DNA of 64,000 nucleotides from CAWAYR01 sp050250875 (GCA_050250875.1 JBFWNV010000003.1:62001-126000); one strand, 5' to 3'; positions 1 through 11,120 are shown, numbered from the stretch's first letter. The notes: a model not told the origin generated them from the letters alone. Program-made: numbers and translations.

Positions 1-768
1 GTCCTGGTCGTCGACACCGCCCACGGCCACAGTCAGGGCGTGCTCGACATCGTCCGCGAGCTGCGGCGTCGCTTTCCAGACGTCGACCTCATCGCCGGGA
101 ACGTCGCCACCGCCGACGCCACCGAAGCCCTGGTGCGGCTCGGCGTCGACGCGGTGAAGGTCGGCATCGGCGCCGGCTCGATCTGCACCACCCGGGTGGT
201 CGCCGGCATCGGCATGCCGATGATCTCGTCGATCCACGACTGCGCGCGGGCCGCCGCCGCCTACGGCGTGCCGGTGATCGCCGACGGCGGCGTCCGCTAC
301 TCCGGCGACGTCGTGAAGGCGCTGGCCGTCGGCGCCAGTTCGGTGATGATCGGCAATCTGTTCGCCGGGACCGACGAGAGCCCCGGCGAGCTCATCCTGT
401 TCCAGGGCCGCAGTTTCAAGGAGTACCGCGGCATGGGCTCGATCGGCGCGATGCGCAAGGGCAGCCGCGACCGCTACTTCCAGGACGAGTTCCAGCTCGA
501 AGGCAAGGCGGCGGCCGGCGGCAGCGCCAGCGAGAAGCTGGTGCCCGAGGGCATCGAGGGCCGCGTGCCGCACAAGGGCAGTCTCGCGTCGCTGGTGCAC
601 CAGCTGGTCGGCGGCCTGCGCGCCGGCATGGGCTACTGCGGTTGCGCGACGATTCCCGATCTGCAGCGCGATGCCCAGTTGGTGCGCATCACCCCGGCCG
701 GCGTGCGTGAGAGCCACGTGCACGACGTGACGATCACGAAGGAAGCGCCCAATTACCGCACCGAATAG
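1..768 (+). CDS. guaB: IMP dehydrogenase, C-terminal part (5' end outside window)
   Basis: IMP dehydrogenase oxidises IMP to XMP with NAD+, the committed step of GMP synthesis in the cytoplasm. The frame is open from base 1, so only the last 255 residues are visible, starting in the barrel strand VDTAHGHS. The active-site loop GIGAGSICTTR holds the catalytic cysteine (visible residue 62). It is followed by the phosphate-binding segments DGGVRYSGDV and MIGNLFAGTDE and by the flap region around YRGMGSIGAM. CBS domains, if present, would lie left of the window edge. The stop is followed 15 bases later by a heptamer-array element, so this is probably the last gene of its transcript. GMP reductase shares the loop, but the extended flap fits IMP dehydrogenase better. 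Confidence 0.95.
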   Translation, partial: VLVVDTAHGHSQGVLDIVRELRRRFPDVDLIAGNVATADATEALVRLGVDAVKVGIGAGSICTTRVVAGIGMPMISSIHDCARAAAAYGVPVIADGGVRYSGDVVKALAVGASSVMIGNLFAGTDESPGELILFQGRSFKEYRGMGSIGAMRKGSRDRYFQDEFQLEGKAAAGGSASEKLVPEGIEGRVPHKGSLASLVHQLVGGLRAGMGYCGCATIPDLQRDAQLVRITPAGVRESHVHDVTITKEAPNYRTE

Positions 769-783
769 AACCCCGTCTCAGTA

Positions 784-934
784 GGGACCGGGGAACAGGG
801 ACCAGGGAACAGGTAAAGCGCTTGTCACGCCGCGTTCCGCGGCGTGCTGTGACTACACTCACGCTCAGGTCGAATCGTGAAACCCGAGAGCGCCTCTCCT
901 GCTCCCCGGTCCCTGGTCCCTGCTCCCCGGTCCC
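784..934. repeat. Composite element A: two opposed heptamer arrays around a hairpin
   Basis: Bases 784-813 are a 7-bp-periodic array (units GGGACCG, GGGAACA, GGGACCA, GGGAACA). Bases 902-934 are a similar array in the opposite orientation (CCCTGGT-like units). Between them is AGGTAAAGCGCTTGTCACG followed by a perfect 9-bp stem (826-834 with 838-846, loop TTC). The segment after the left array closely matches the one in element B at 58264-58280 (AGGTAGAACCCTTGTCACG). The right array lies inside the 5' end of the following reading frame. Confidence 0.8.
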
Positions 935-1551
935 TTCTGACTCACGTTCTCCTCCTCTCCCCCGCCCACAGCGGCGGCAAGCGGGCGCAGGCGCTGCTGC
1001 GGCCCGGGGCGACGTCGGACGCCGCCCTGCGGCTCCGCCGCGGCGAGCTGCCCCTCGGCGAGGCGTTCGCGCTGATGAGCGGCCTCTACTTCCGCGGCAA
1101 GCTGGCCTATGCCCGGGCCGTCGTCGCCCGGCGCGGCGCCGCCGCCACCGCCCTGGTGATCACTCCGACGCGCGGACTGCTCTCCCCCAACGCCCCTGCC
1201 TCCGTCGCCCTGCTGGAGGAGTTCGCCGCCACCGACATCACCGCGGACGACGCGCGGTATCGCGCGCCGCTCGAGCGTGACCTGGCCGCGCTCGACCGCC
1301 GGCTGACCGCCGACGCCGCCGTCGTGCTGCTCGGCAGCATCGCGACCGGCAAATACGTCGACGTACTGGCGCCGCTGCTCGGCGACCGTCTGTACTGTCC
1401 GCCGGCCTTCGTCGGCCGCGGCGACATGAGCCGCGGCGGCCTGCTGCTGCGCAGCGCCGCCGCCGGCGTCGAACTCGACTGCGTGCCGCTCACCGCGCTG
1501 GCAGCGAGGCGCGGCCCGCGGCCGCCGCGGTTCGAGCAGCGACGCGACTGA
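877..1551 (+). CDS. Conserved protein of unknown function
   Basis: I do not recognise this family. From the GTG at 877 it is 224 residues, but residues about 8-21 (PAPRSLVPAPRSLL) are encoded by the inverted heptamer array of element A, which is unlikely to be ancestral protein. The folded part probably begins near residue 22 (HVLLLSPAHSGGKRA), and a CTG at 937 is an alternative start. The body is alpha/beta-like, with hydrophobic strands such as TALVITPTRGLL and AVVLLGSIATGKYVDVL and a glycine-rich segment FVGRGDMSRGGLLLR. There is no signal peptide or membrane segment. The only neighbours are guaB upstream and a convergent VOC gene. Codon use matches the surroundings, so I take the gene as real; its function is unknown. 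Confidence 0.6.
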   Translation: MKPESASPAPRSLVPAPRSLLTHVLLLSPAHSGGKRAQALLRPGATSDAALRLRRGELPLGEAFALMSGLYFRGKLAYARAVVARRGAAATALVITPTRGLLSPNAPASVALLEEFAATDITADDARYRAPLERDLAALDRRLTADAAVVLLGSIATGKYVDVLAPLLGDRLYCPPAFVGRGDMSRGGLLLRSAAAGVELDCVPLTALAARRGPRPPRFEQRRD

Positions 1552-1571
1552 CGCGGCCGGGCGGCGCGGGC

Positions 1572-1928
1572 CTACGCCGGGCGCGCCGGGCCGATCACGA
1601 ACAGCGTGTTGCCGGCCGGATCGGTGACGGCGAAGGTACGCGCCCCCCACGGCTCGTCGCGCGGCGGCTGGGGGATCGCCACGACGGTGCTCCACTCGCG
1701 ATAGCAGGCATCGGCGTCGCCGACCTCGAGCGCCACACAGGCGTGGCGGCCGTGGCCGGTCATCGGGCAGTCGAGCGTCAGGGCAATCGTGCCGCGCGCG
1801 ATCCCGAGCAGGCCGGTATGGCCGTCCTCGCTCGCCTCGAACCTCACCACGAAGCCGAGGCCGTCGACGTAGAAGCGGCGCGACGCGGCGAGGTCGTCGG
1901 CGGGCAGGATCGGCACGGCTCGTTCCAT
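1572..1928 (-). CDS. VOC-superfamily (glyoxalase/bleomycin-resistance fold) protein
   Basis: A 118-residue protein with the vicinal-oxygen-chelate layout: MERAVPILPADDLAASRRFY at the start, a middle segment with GHTGLLGIARG, and the closing strand pattern GARTFAVTDPAGNTLFVIG. Such proteins bind a metal for isomerase, dioxygenase or fosfomycin-type reactions, or simply bind small molecules; the substrate cannot be told from sequence. I chose the ATG at 1928 because it begins the domain directly, whereas the longer frame adds arginine-rich translation of the neighbouring gene. It lies 11 bases downstream of tsaE on the same strand and is probably the last gene of the nnr-tsaE transcript. Confidence 0.8.
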   Translation of the reverse strand: MERAVPILPADDLAASRRFYVDGLGFVVRFEASEDGHTGLLGIARGTIALTLDCPMTGHGRHACVALEVGDADACYREWSTVVAIPQPPRDEPWGARTFAVTDPAGNTLFVIGPARPA

Positions 1929-1939
1929 GGCGCTGGTCC

Positions 1940-2353
1940 TCAACGTTCGATGACGACGGTGCGGCGGTCGCCGCCGTGATCGGCGATGTGCACGCGCACC
2001 GCTCCCGCGACGGCGTGGCGCAGCCGCTCGGGCCACTCGACGACGACGACGCCGCGGGCGGCAAGGTCGGCGTCGAGGCCGATGTCGTCGAGGTCGGCGC
2101 GGTCGAGGCGGTAGAGGTCGAGGTGCACGAGCGGCACGCGGCCGCCGCTGTACTCGTGGACCAGCGTGAAGGTGGGGCTGCTGACCAGATCGGGATCGAG
2201 TCCGAGGCCGGCGGCCAGCCCGCGGACGAAGACGGTCTTGCCGGCGCCCAGATCGCCGCGGACCAGCACGACGTCACCGGGGCCGAGCGTGCCGGCCACC
2301 TCGACGCCGAGGGCCTCGGTCTCGGCCTCCGAGCTCGAGGCGCGCGTGCTCAC
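1940..2353 (-). CDS. tsaE: tRNA N6-adenosine threonylcarbamoylation ATPase TsaE
   Basis: TsaE is the ATPase partner of TsaB and TsaD in making the t6A37 modification of ANN-decoding tRNAs. The 137-residue product has a P-loop GDLGAGKT at residues 33-40, the family signature SSPTFTLVHEY after it, HLDLYRL as the Walker B-like strand, and VVVEWPERL near the end, all as in known TsaE proteins of 130-160 residues. I place the start at the GTG at 2353, whose GTGA overlaps the stop of nnr. This implies translational coupling; nnr and tsaE are also commonly adjacent or fused in other bacteria. TsaB and TsaD are not in the window. Confidence 0.92.
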   Translation of the reverse strand: MSTRASSSEAETEALGVEVAGTLGPGDVVLVRGDLGAGKTVFVRGLAAGLGLDPDLVSSPTFTLVHEYSGGRVPLVHLDLYRLDRADLDDIGLDADLAARGVVVVEWPERLRHAVAGAVRVHIADHGGDRRTVVIER

Positions 2354-3927
2354 TCCGCCGGCGCCGCCACCCGCGCCCGCGCCGTGAGCTCCAGCAGCGC
2401 GTCGCCGATGTGCGCCGCCAGATCGCCGGCCGTCATGGCAATCTCGCCCTCGTCGGCGTCGCTGAGCTCGCCGGCGGCACCGTGCACGTAGACCGCCACC
2501 TGGCACGCCGTCTCCGGATCGAGCAGTTGCGCCAGCCACGCGGCGATCATCCCGGTGAGCACGTCGCCGGTCCCGCCGGTCGCCATGCCCGGTGACCCCG
2601 TCGGATTGACGTAGACCACACCGTCCGGCGTCGCAATCACGGTGCGATAGCCCTTCAGGACGACGTAGAGCTGGTGGGTCGTCGCCAGTTCGGTGGCCAG
2701 ACCGACCCGGTTGGCCTGCACGTCGGCCACGCTGCAGCCGAGCAGCCGGGCCATCTCGCCGGGATGCGGCGTGACCACCACCGGCCGGCCCTCGCGGCCG
2801 CGCAGCACGCCGGCATCGCCGGCGCAGGCGTTCAGGGCGTCGGCGTCGACCACCAGCGGCTGCTCGGCGCGGGCCAGCACCTCGCGGACGAACGCGCGGA
2901 CGCCAGGGGCGACGCCGAGGCCGGGCCCCAGCGCGATCACGTCGGCCGGCACGGCGAGCAGCGCCTCGATCGCCGCCGGTTCGCAGGTGCCGTCACCGGC
3001 GTCGGCGAGCGGCAGGGTCATGTACTCCACGCCCTGCGCCGCGATCACCGGCTGACAGCTCGCCGGCGTGGCCACGGTGACCAGCCCGGCGCCGCTGCGC
3101 AGAGCCCCGCGCGCCGCCAGCACCGCCGCGCCGGTCTTGCCGCGCGACCCGGCGGCGATGGCCACCCGTCCGCAGTCGCCCTTGTGCGTGTCGGGAGCCC
3201 GCGGCGGCACCAGCGCCCGCACCGAGTCGCGGGTCAGCAGGTGCAGCCGCTGGCCCTCGACCTCGTCGATGGCGCTGAGGGGAATGCCGATGTCGGCGAT
3301 CACGACGTCGCCGGCGACGTGCTCGGCCGGCGGCAGCACCAGCGGGACCTTCGGAGCGGCCAGGGTGACGGTGAGGTCGGCGTCGATCACCGGTCCGATC
3401 AGCTCGCTGGTGTCGGCCGAGAGGCCCGACGGCAAATCGACGGCGATCACCGTCGCCGTCGAGGCGTTGACGTCGGCGACGATCGACTCGTGTAGGCCGC
3501 CGAGCGCGCGGCTGAGGCCGGTGCCGACGATGGCGTCGACCACCACGTCGGCGGCGGTGACCTGCGACCCGTGCAGTTCCCAGGCCTGGGCGTCGGCGAG
3601 CTCGACGATCGACAGGCCGAGCCGGCCGATGACGTCGAGGTTGGTGCGGGCGTCACCGTGGACGTCGGGCAGCGCGCCGACGACGTAGACGGTGACCTCG
3701 ACGCCGCGCTGGTGCAGCGTGCGGGCGACGACGAAACCGTCGCCGCCGTTGCTCCCGGTGCCGCACAGTACCGCGATCCGCCGCGATGGCAGGTCCTCGA
3801 CCAGCGACTCCATCGCCGCCACCACCTGGCGGCCGGCGTTCTCCATCAGGACGATCGACGGGATGCCGATGTCGTCGATGGTCCGGCGATCGACGGCGCG
3901 CATCTGGCTGGCGTTGAGCACCCGCAT
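2350..3927 (-). CDS. nnr: Bifunctional NAD(P)H-hydrate epimerase / ADP-dependent dehydratase
   Basis: This enzyme repairs damaged NADH and NADPH hydrates. The N-terminal YjeF domain (about residues 1-215) epimerises the R form, and the C-terminal ribokinase-like domain (about 230-520) dehydrates the S form using ADP. The 525-residue product shows MENAGRQVV and CGTGSNGGDGFVVAR in the first domain. The second domain has AAGSRGKTGAAVLA, TPHPGEMARLLG and the active-site segment GGTGDVLTGM. The ATG at 3927 starts exactly at the usual MRVLNASQMRAVD beginning; upstream codons look non-coding. It is coupled to tsaE by a GTGA overlap. The 225 bases between it and gcvP (3928-4152) hold no gene or clear signal that I can see. 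Confidence 0.95.
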   Translation of the reverse strand: MRVLNASQMRAVDRRTIDDIGIPSIVLMENAGRQVVAAMESLVEDLPSRRIAVLCGTGSNGGDGFVVARTLHQRGVEVTVYVVGALPDVHGDARTNLDVIGRLGLSIVELADAQAWELHGSQVTAADVVVDAIVGTGLSRALGGLHESIVADVNASTATVIAVDLPSGLSADTSELIGPVIDADLTVTLAAPKVPLVLPPAEHVAGDVVIADIGIPLSAIDEVEGQRLHLLTRDSVRALVPPRAPDTHKGDCGRVAIAAGSRGKTGAAVLAARGALRSGAGLVTVATPASCQPVIAAQGVEYMTLPLADAGDGTCEPAAIEALLAVPADVIALGPGLGVAPGVRAFVREVLARAEQPLVVDADALNACAGDAGVLRGREGRPVVVTPHPGEMARLLGCSVADVQANRVGLATELATTHQLYVVLKGYRTVIATPDGVVYVNPTGSPGMATGGTGDVLTGMIAAWLAQLLDPETACQVAVYVHGAAGELSDADEGEIAMTAGDLAAHIGDALLELTARARVAAPAE

Positions 3928-4152
3928 GGCGGTCACCACTCCTTCGCGCGTCACCGACCCGCGGGACCGATCGCGCCAGCCCTCGACGTCCTGGGCGGCC
4001 GGGAGCATCGGCATCGAGTCACGCGTTCTCTCGGCCGTTCACGACGTCGACGCCCGGCCGGAGGGCGGGCGAGGCAACACTGTGACCAGAGGGGCGGAGC
4101 CGAGCCGGGGTGACCGCGTCGCACATGCTCGCGAGTTCGAGGCGCCGCGTCG

Positions 4153-7005
<2,853 letters not shown>

Positions 7006-7017
7006 TCTGGGGCGCGG

Positions 7018-7389
7018 CTACTTGGCGAGGGCTTCGTAGGCGGCGGCGTCGAGCAGCGAACCCGCCTCGCCGGGGTCGGCGATCGTGAACTTGATCATCC
7101 ACGAGTCGTGCGGCGCGCTGTTGACGGCGTCGGGTGCGTCCTTGAGCGCGCCGTTCACCGCGGTGACGGTGCCCGACAGCGGCGCGAAGAGCTCCGAGAC
7201 CGCCTTCACCGACTCGATGGTGCCGAAGGCCTGGCCCTTGGTGAGCGTCGTGCCGACCTCGGGCAGTTCGACGTAGACGACGTCGCCGAGCTGCTGCTGG
7301 GCGAAGTGCGTGATGCCGACCGTGCCTTCCTGGCCGTCGACCTTCACCCACTCGTGGTCGTTCGTGTACTTCAGCGTCGTCGGATACAT
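7018..7389 (-). CDS. gcvH: Glycine cleavage system H-protein
   Basis: GcvH is the lipoyl carrier that shuttles the aminomethyl group between GcvP, GcvT and the dihydrolipoamide dehydrogenase. The 123-residue product has the normal length and the lipoylation motif GTIESVKAVSEL with the modified lysine at residue 62. The start MYPTTLKYTNDHEWVKV is typical of the family. It sits between gcvT (9-base gap) and gcvP (12-base gap) on the same strand. The L-protein gene is not in the window, as is usual, since it is shared with other dehydrogenase complexes. Confidence 0.97.
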   Translation of the reverse strand: MYPTTLKYTNDHEWVKVDGQEGTVGITHFAQQQLGDVVYVELPEVGTTLTKGQAFGTIESVKAVSELFAPLSGTVTAVNGALKDAPDAVNSAPHDSWMIKFTIADPGEAGSLLDAAAYEALAK

Positions 7390-7398
7390 CGGGAGCTC

Positions 7399-8520
7399 CT
7401 ACGCCGGCTTGGGGCGCTTGTAGAAGGGCAACGCCACGACGCGGGCCATGGCGGCGCGGCCGCGGACGTCGATGGCGATCTCGGTGCCGGGCGCGGCGAG
7501 GGCCACCGGGACGTAGGCCATGCCGATGGCCTTCTTCAGAAACGGCGTCTGCGTGCCGCTGGTCACCTGGCCCACCACCGCGCCGCCGTGGTGCACGGCG
7601 TAGCCGTGCCGGGCGATGGCGCGATCGATCATCTCGAAGCCGACGATGCGGCGGGTCGTGCCTTCGGCCTTCTGGCGGCGCAGCACCTCGTGGCCGAGGA
7701 ACGCCGGCTTGTTCCAGCCGACGATCCACCCCAGGTCGCATTCGAGGACCGTGGTGGTCTCGTCCATGTCGTTGCCGTAGAGCCGCATCGCCGCCTCGAG
7801 GCGCAGCGTGTCGCGGGCGCCGAGACCGCACGGGATGAGGCCGTGCTCCTTGCCGGCCTCCAGCAGCGCGGCCCACAGCGCCGGCGCGAACTGCGGCGGC
7901 ACGAAGATCTCGTAGCCGTCCTCGCCGGTGTAGCCGGTGCGCGACACCGTGCCGCGGATGCCGGCCACTTCCCCGTGCGCGAACCAGTAGTACTTCATCG
8001 CGTCGAGCGGCACGGCGGTGAGCGACTGGACGATGGCTCGGGCCTTCGGGCCCTGCACCGCGACCAGCGCGTAGCGGTCGCTGGAGTTGACCACCGCCAC
8101 CTCACCGGCCGCCGGGGCGTTGGCGACGATCCAGGCGTGGTCCTTGTCGATGTTCGAGGCGTTGACGACGAGCAGGAAGTGGCTCGGGCCCATCCGGTAG
8201 ACGAGCACGTCGTCGACGAACGTGCCCTCGGGCGTCGTCAGGGCCGAGTACTGCGCCTGCCCCACCTGCAGCTTCGCGGCGTCGTTCGACGTGAGGTGCT
8301 GCACCGCCGCCAGGGCGTTGGGGCCGGCCAGTTCGATCTGCCCCATGTGGGAGACGTCGAACAGGCCGGCGGCGGTGCGCACCGCGTGGTGCTCGGCACT
8401 GATGCCGGAGTATTCGACCGGCATGTCCCAGCCGCCGAAGGGGACCATCCGGGCACCCGAGGCGACGTGCGTGGCATGCAGGGACGTGCGTTTGAGGGGC
8501 GTCTCGGCGGGGGCACTCAT
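7399..8520 (-). CDS. gcvT: Aminomethyltransferase, glycine cleavage T-protein
   Basis: GcvT releases ammonia from the aminomethyl-lipoyl arm and makes 5,10-methylene-tetrahydrofolate. The 373-residue product has LKRTSLHATHVASGARMVPF at the start, GLFDVSHMGQ, the folate-site region SRTGYTGEDGYEIFV, and GARDTLRLEAAMRLYG, all typical. I chose the ATG at 8520 because the alternative upstream start only adds unconserved residues. It is first in the gcvT-H-P order. I looked for a glycine riboswitch in the 101 bases upstream (8521-8621) and saw none. An NtrC-like regulator lies immediately upstream on the same strand. Confidence 0.96.
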   Translation of the reverse strand: MSAPAETPLKRTSLHATHVASGARMVPFGGWDMPVEYSGISAEHHAVRTAAGLFDVSHMGQIELAGPNALAAVQHLTSNDAAKLQVGQAQYSALTTPEGTFVDDVLVYRMGPSHFLLVVNASNIDKDHAWIVANAPAAGEVAVVNSSDRYALVAVQGPKARAIVQSLTAVPLDAMKYYWFAHGEVAGIRGTVSRTGYTGEDGYEIFVPPQFAPALWAALLEAGKEHGLIPCGLGARDTLRLEAAMRLYGNDMDETTTVLECDLGWIVGWNKPAFLGHEVLRRQKAEGTTRRIVGFEMIDRAIARHGYAVHHGGAVVGQVTSGTQTPFLKKAIGMAYVPVALAAPGTEIAIDVRGRAAMARVVALPFYKRPKPA

Positions 8521-8621
8521 GGGTGGGGGCGTTTCGGCAGCGCTAAGGCACGCCGAACGTACTACGCCCACTCATCAGCGTCAAGGATTCGACACCCGTC
8601 GAGCCGCCCCCGGGCGGTGAC

Positions 8622-9992
8622 TCATGCCACGTCGTCGGCGACCCGCCGCGGGTTGGCGGCCGTGGCCGGGTAGCGCAGGTGCGCCTGCAGCGTGTGATAG
8701 CTGATGCCGAGCACACGGCACGCCCGCCGCTTGTTGTGGCCCGAGCGTTCCAGCACCAGCCGTGTGTAGCGGCTCGCCCACATCCGCAGCGTGTCATTGG
8801 CTTCGAGCGCCGGCGCCACGACGTCGGCGTACGGCGCGCGCAGCGCCGGCGGCAGGTCGTCGAGGTCGATCACCCTCGAGTCGGCCATCGCCACCGCGCC
8901 TTCGAGCGTCCGCTGCAACTCGCGGACGTTGCCCGGCCAGTCGTAGGCCATCAGCGCGTCGCGGGCCGGCGCCGACAGCGTCATCCGCGCGCGATCGTCG
9001 TGGCAGGCCAGGAAGTACTGCGCCAGTTCCAGCACGTCGTCGCGCCGGTTGCGCAGTGCCGGCACCCGCAGGTCGAGGCCGCTCAACCGGTAGTAGAGGT
9101 CGGCACGGAAGAGTCCGCGCTGCACCAGCGCGGCCAGCGACGTGTTGGTCGCGGCCACGATGCGGACGTTGAGGCGACGGGTGCCGTGCCCGCCGACCCG
9201 TTCGACCGCCATTTCCTGGATGGCCCGGAGCAGCTTCGCCTGCGCGGCCAGCGACAGGTCGGCCACCTCGTCGAGGAAGAGCGTGCCGCCGTCGGCATGC
9301 TCGAACTTGCCGCGTCGGCCGCGGACGCCGGTGGCCGTGCGCTCCTCGATGCCGAACAGCTCCGCCTCGATCAGCGTCTCGACCAGCGCCGCGCAGTTGA
9401 TCGCGACGAACGGACCGGCCCGGCGCGGGCTGAGGTCGTGGATCTGCCGCGCGACCAGTTCCTTGCCGGTGCCGCTCTCGCCCTCGATGAGCACGGTGAA
9501 ATCGGCGACCGCGACGCGCTCGATGCGCTCGCGCAGCGCCCGCATCACCTGGCTGGAGCCGATGAGCGGTGCGGCGCCGCCGGCGCGGGCGTGGGTGCGC
9601 GCCGCCCGGCCGCGATCGGCGGCCAGCGCCAGCGCCGCCAGATGAGCCGCGGTCTCGAGCACCTGGCGGTCCCAGGGATCGGGCGTGCGATCGGCCAGAT
9701 CCACCTCCAGCGCCAGCGGCTGGCCGTGAGAAGGGCCGGGGATTGCCGCCAGCGTGCGGGACGGGCCGCGTCCGGGCGGCGAAGTGAGCGGCCGCACCGC
9801 GACGACGCTGGCCCGCCGGGCACCCAGCAGCCTGGCGAGGCGCGACTCGAGCAGTCCGTGCAGGCGCACCTCGGGGTCGCCGGACACGACGTGCTCGGCA
9901 AGGGCCCGCACCAATTGATGGACGCCCTGGCGGCGGTCTTCAGGTCGCCGCGCCCATTGTCGTTCGTTCCCACACGCCGCGATGGTGGTCAT
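8622..9992 (-). CDS. NtrC-family AAA+ regulator without a normal GAFTGA loop
   Basis: A 456-residue protein with a GAF-like N-terminal region (about 25-130), an AAA+ domain (about 140-375) and a Fis-type helix-turn-helix at the C terminus (RRACRVLGISYHTLQAHL). The AAA+ domain keeps Walker A GESGTGKE (171-178), Walker B GGTLFLDEV and the arginine region FRADLYYRLSGL. The loop that normally reads GAFTGA and touches sigma54 is RTATGV (218-223), so the key phenylalanine is missing. It may therefore not activate sigma54 promoters in the usual way. The start at 9992 has a good ribosome site (GGGGAGGGCCT before ATG). It lies upstream of gcvTHP on the same strand, but a regulatory link to glycine cleavage is only a guess. 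Confidence 0.85.
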   Translation of the reverse strand: MTTIAACGNERQWARRPEDRRQGVHQLVRALAEHVVSGDPEVRLHGLLESRLARLLGARRASVVAVRPLTSPPGRGPSRTLAAIPGPSHGQPLALEVDLADRTPDPWDRQVLETAAHLAALALAADRGRAARTHARAGGAAPLIGSSQVMRALRERIERVAVADFTVLIEGESGTGKELVARQIHDLSPRRAGPFVAINCAALVETLIEAELFGIEERTATGVRGRRGKFEHADGGTLFLDEVADLSLAAQAKLLRAIQEMAVERVGGHGTRRLNVRIVAATNTSLAALVQRGLFRADLYYRLSGLDLRVPALRNRRDDVLELAQYFLACHDDRARMTLSAPARDALMAYDWPGNVRELQRTLEGAVAMADSRVIDLDDLPPALRAPYADVVAPALEANDTLRMWASRYTRLVLERSGHNKRRACRVLGISYHTLQAHLRYPATAANPRRVADDVA

Positions 9993-10152
9993 AGGCCCTC
10001 CCCTGGCTCCCATACCAAGCGGAATGCCAGCCGGCTCGGCCGCGTGAACCTGGTAAATTCACGCCAGAATCGACATCATCTCGGCGTGGCCTGCCGTCGC
10101 CGGGCACTTTGTGCCCGGGCCGGGGCCGCGGCCGGCGAGAAGCAACTACCCA

Positions 10153-10470
10153 CTACCCGGCGTCGTCGGTGCCGTACAGATCGGCGGCGCGTTCGAAGCC
10201 AACGGCGCTGCGAAACCGCAGCGGCGCCACCGATGCCACCCAGCAGCGCAGCACGGCGCCGGTGGCGCGCCGACGACGGCCATCCGGCGCGTCGAGCTGC
10301 AGTTCCGTGCGGGATCCCGGGCGACACGGCGACGCGCTTTCGACGAGCGCCCCGGTCGCCGAGAGCGCCAGAACGACAACGGTGGTCCCAGGGCGCAGCT
10401 GGCCGCGGGGCTCGAGGCCATAGGCGGCGGCGGCGCGGCGCGCCGCCCCCCGTCGGTCGGCGGCGATCAT
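10153..10470 (-). CDS. PilZ-like domain protein
   Basis: A 105-residue protein made almost entirely of one PilZ-like beta-barrel: PRGQLRPGTTVVVLALSATG, then ALVESASPCRPGSRTELQL, then the closing strands with GAVLRCWVASVAPLRFRSAV. PilZ domains bind cyclic di-GMP through an RxxxR stretch and a D/NxSxxG motif. Here the second motif reads ALSATG, lacking the first acidic or amide residue, so ligand binding is doubtful. The ATG at 10470 overlaps the stop of the upstream pseudopilin gene (ATGA), indicating coupled translation. I infer a role connected with pilus or pseudopilus function from that context. The 160 bases upstream of the NtrC-like regulator's start (9993-10152) show nothing I can assign. 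Confidence 0.65.
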   Translation of the reverse strand: MIAADRRGAARRAAAAYGLEPRGQLRPGTTVVVLALSATGALVESASPCRPGSRTELQLDAPDGRRRRATGAVLRCWVASVAPLRFRSAVGFERAADLYGTDDAG

Positions 10471-11057
10471 TCCGGCCGCCACAGGCCGGCTCCCAACACG
10501 TAGCGCAGCACGCGTACCCGCCCGGTGACGCCGGCGATGCGCACGGCGTACTGCACGCCGCCCCGGCTCGCCACGTAGATCGTGCCGCTCGTGGACGTGC
10601 CGAGCGGGCCGACACTGAGCTGGTCGGCGGCGCCCAGGCGTACCGGGTCGTCGAGCGAGGTGAGCGGCTCGCCGTCGAGGCCGCGCACGCCGCCGGCGAT
10701 GCCGAGCCGGGCCCGGACGAAGTGGGCACCAATGGTCTCGGGAGGACGAAGGGAAACGTCCGTGCCGGCGGCGACGTCGGCGGCCGTCACGCCGTCGCCG
10801 TCGCCGTCGGCCACCAGGCTGACGCGTGTGTCGCCCTCGAGTTGCTCCACGCGCAGCGCCACCACCCGCTGCCGCCGGGCCGCCTCGACACGCGCCCGCG
10901 CGATGAGCGAGGCCAGATGCCGCGCCGCACCGGCCGCATCGGCGGCATCGGCGGCATGCGCCGCAATCGGCAGGCCGGCCGCCGCGGCGGCGGCAACGAC
11001 TGCGGCCACCACCAGCAACTCGACCAGGGAGAAGCCGGACGCCGGGTGGGCGGTCAT
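10467..11057 (-). CDS. Minor pseudopilin, GspH/FimT type
   Basis: Starting at the ATG at 11057 the 196-residue product has a short leader and a type IV prepilin cleavage site, ASG/FSLVELLV, with glutamate at mature position 5, followed by an alanine-rich hydrophobic helix. The rest is a beta-rich globular domain as in GspH or FimT minor pseudopilins (RARVEAARRQRVVALRVEQL, then SGTIYVASRGGVQYAVRIAG). Such proteins are processed by prepilin peptidase and sit at the tip of type II secretion or type IV pilus filaments. It follows a ComEA-like gene and overlaps a PilZ-like gene on the same strand; the main pilus machinery is not in the window. Confidence 0.85.
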   Translation of the reverse strand: MTAHPASGFSLVELLVVAAVVAAAAAAGLPIAAHAADAADAAGAARHLASLIARARVEAARRQRVVALRVEQLEGDTRVSLVADGDGDGVTAADVAAGTDVSLRPPETIGAHFVRARLGIAGGVRGLDGEPLTSLDDPVRLGAADQLSVGPLGTSTSGTIYVASRGGVQYAVRIAGVTGRVRVLRYVLGAGLWRPE

Positions 11058-11120
11058 CGCGGTCGTGCGGGACCGTGGAACGGCTGGCACGGCCACCGGC
11101 CACCCACGGTCCCGCCCTCG

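Noticed and set aside
784..934. Heptamer arrays as a CRISPR array
   Set aside because: Units are 7 bases with no unique spacers of regular length and no cas genes nearby.
8604..8617. CCGCCC/GGGCGG hairpin as a terminator
   Set aside because: The stem is short, there is no T-run on the relevant strand, and such palindromes are common in this base composition.
8521..8621. Glycine riboswitch before gcvT
   Set aside because: The 101-base gap lacks the conserved core motifs and is too short for a tandem riboswitch.
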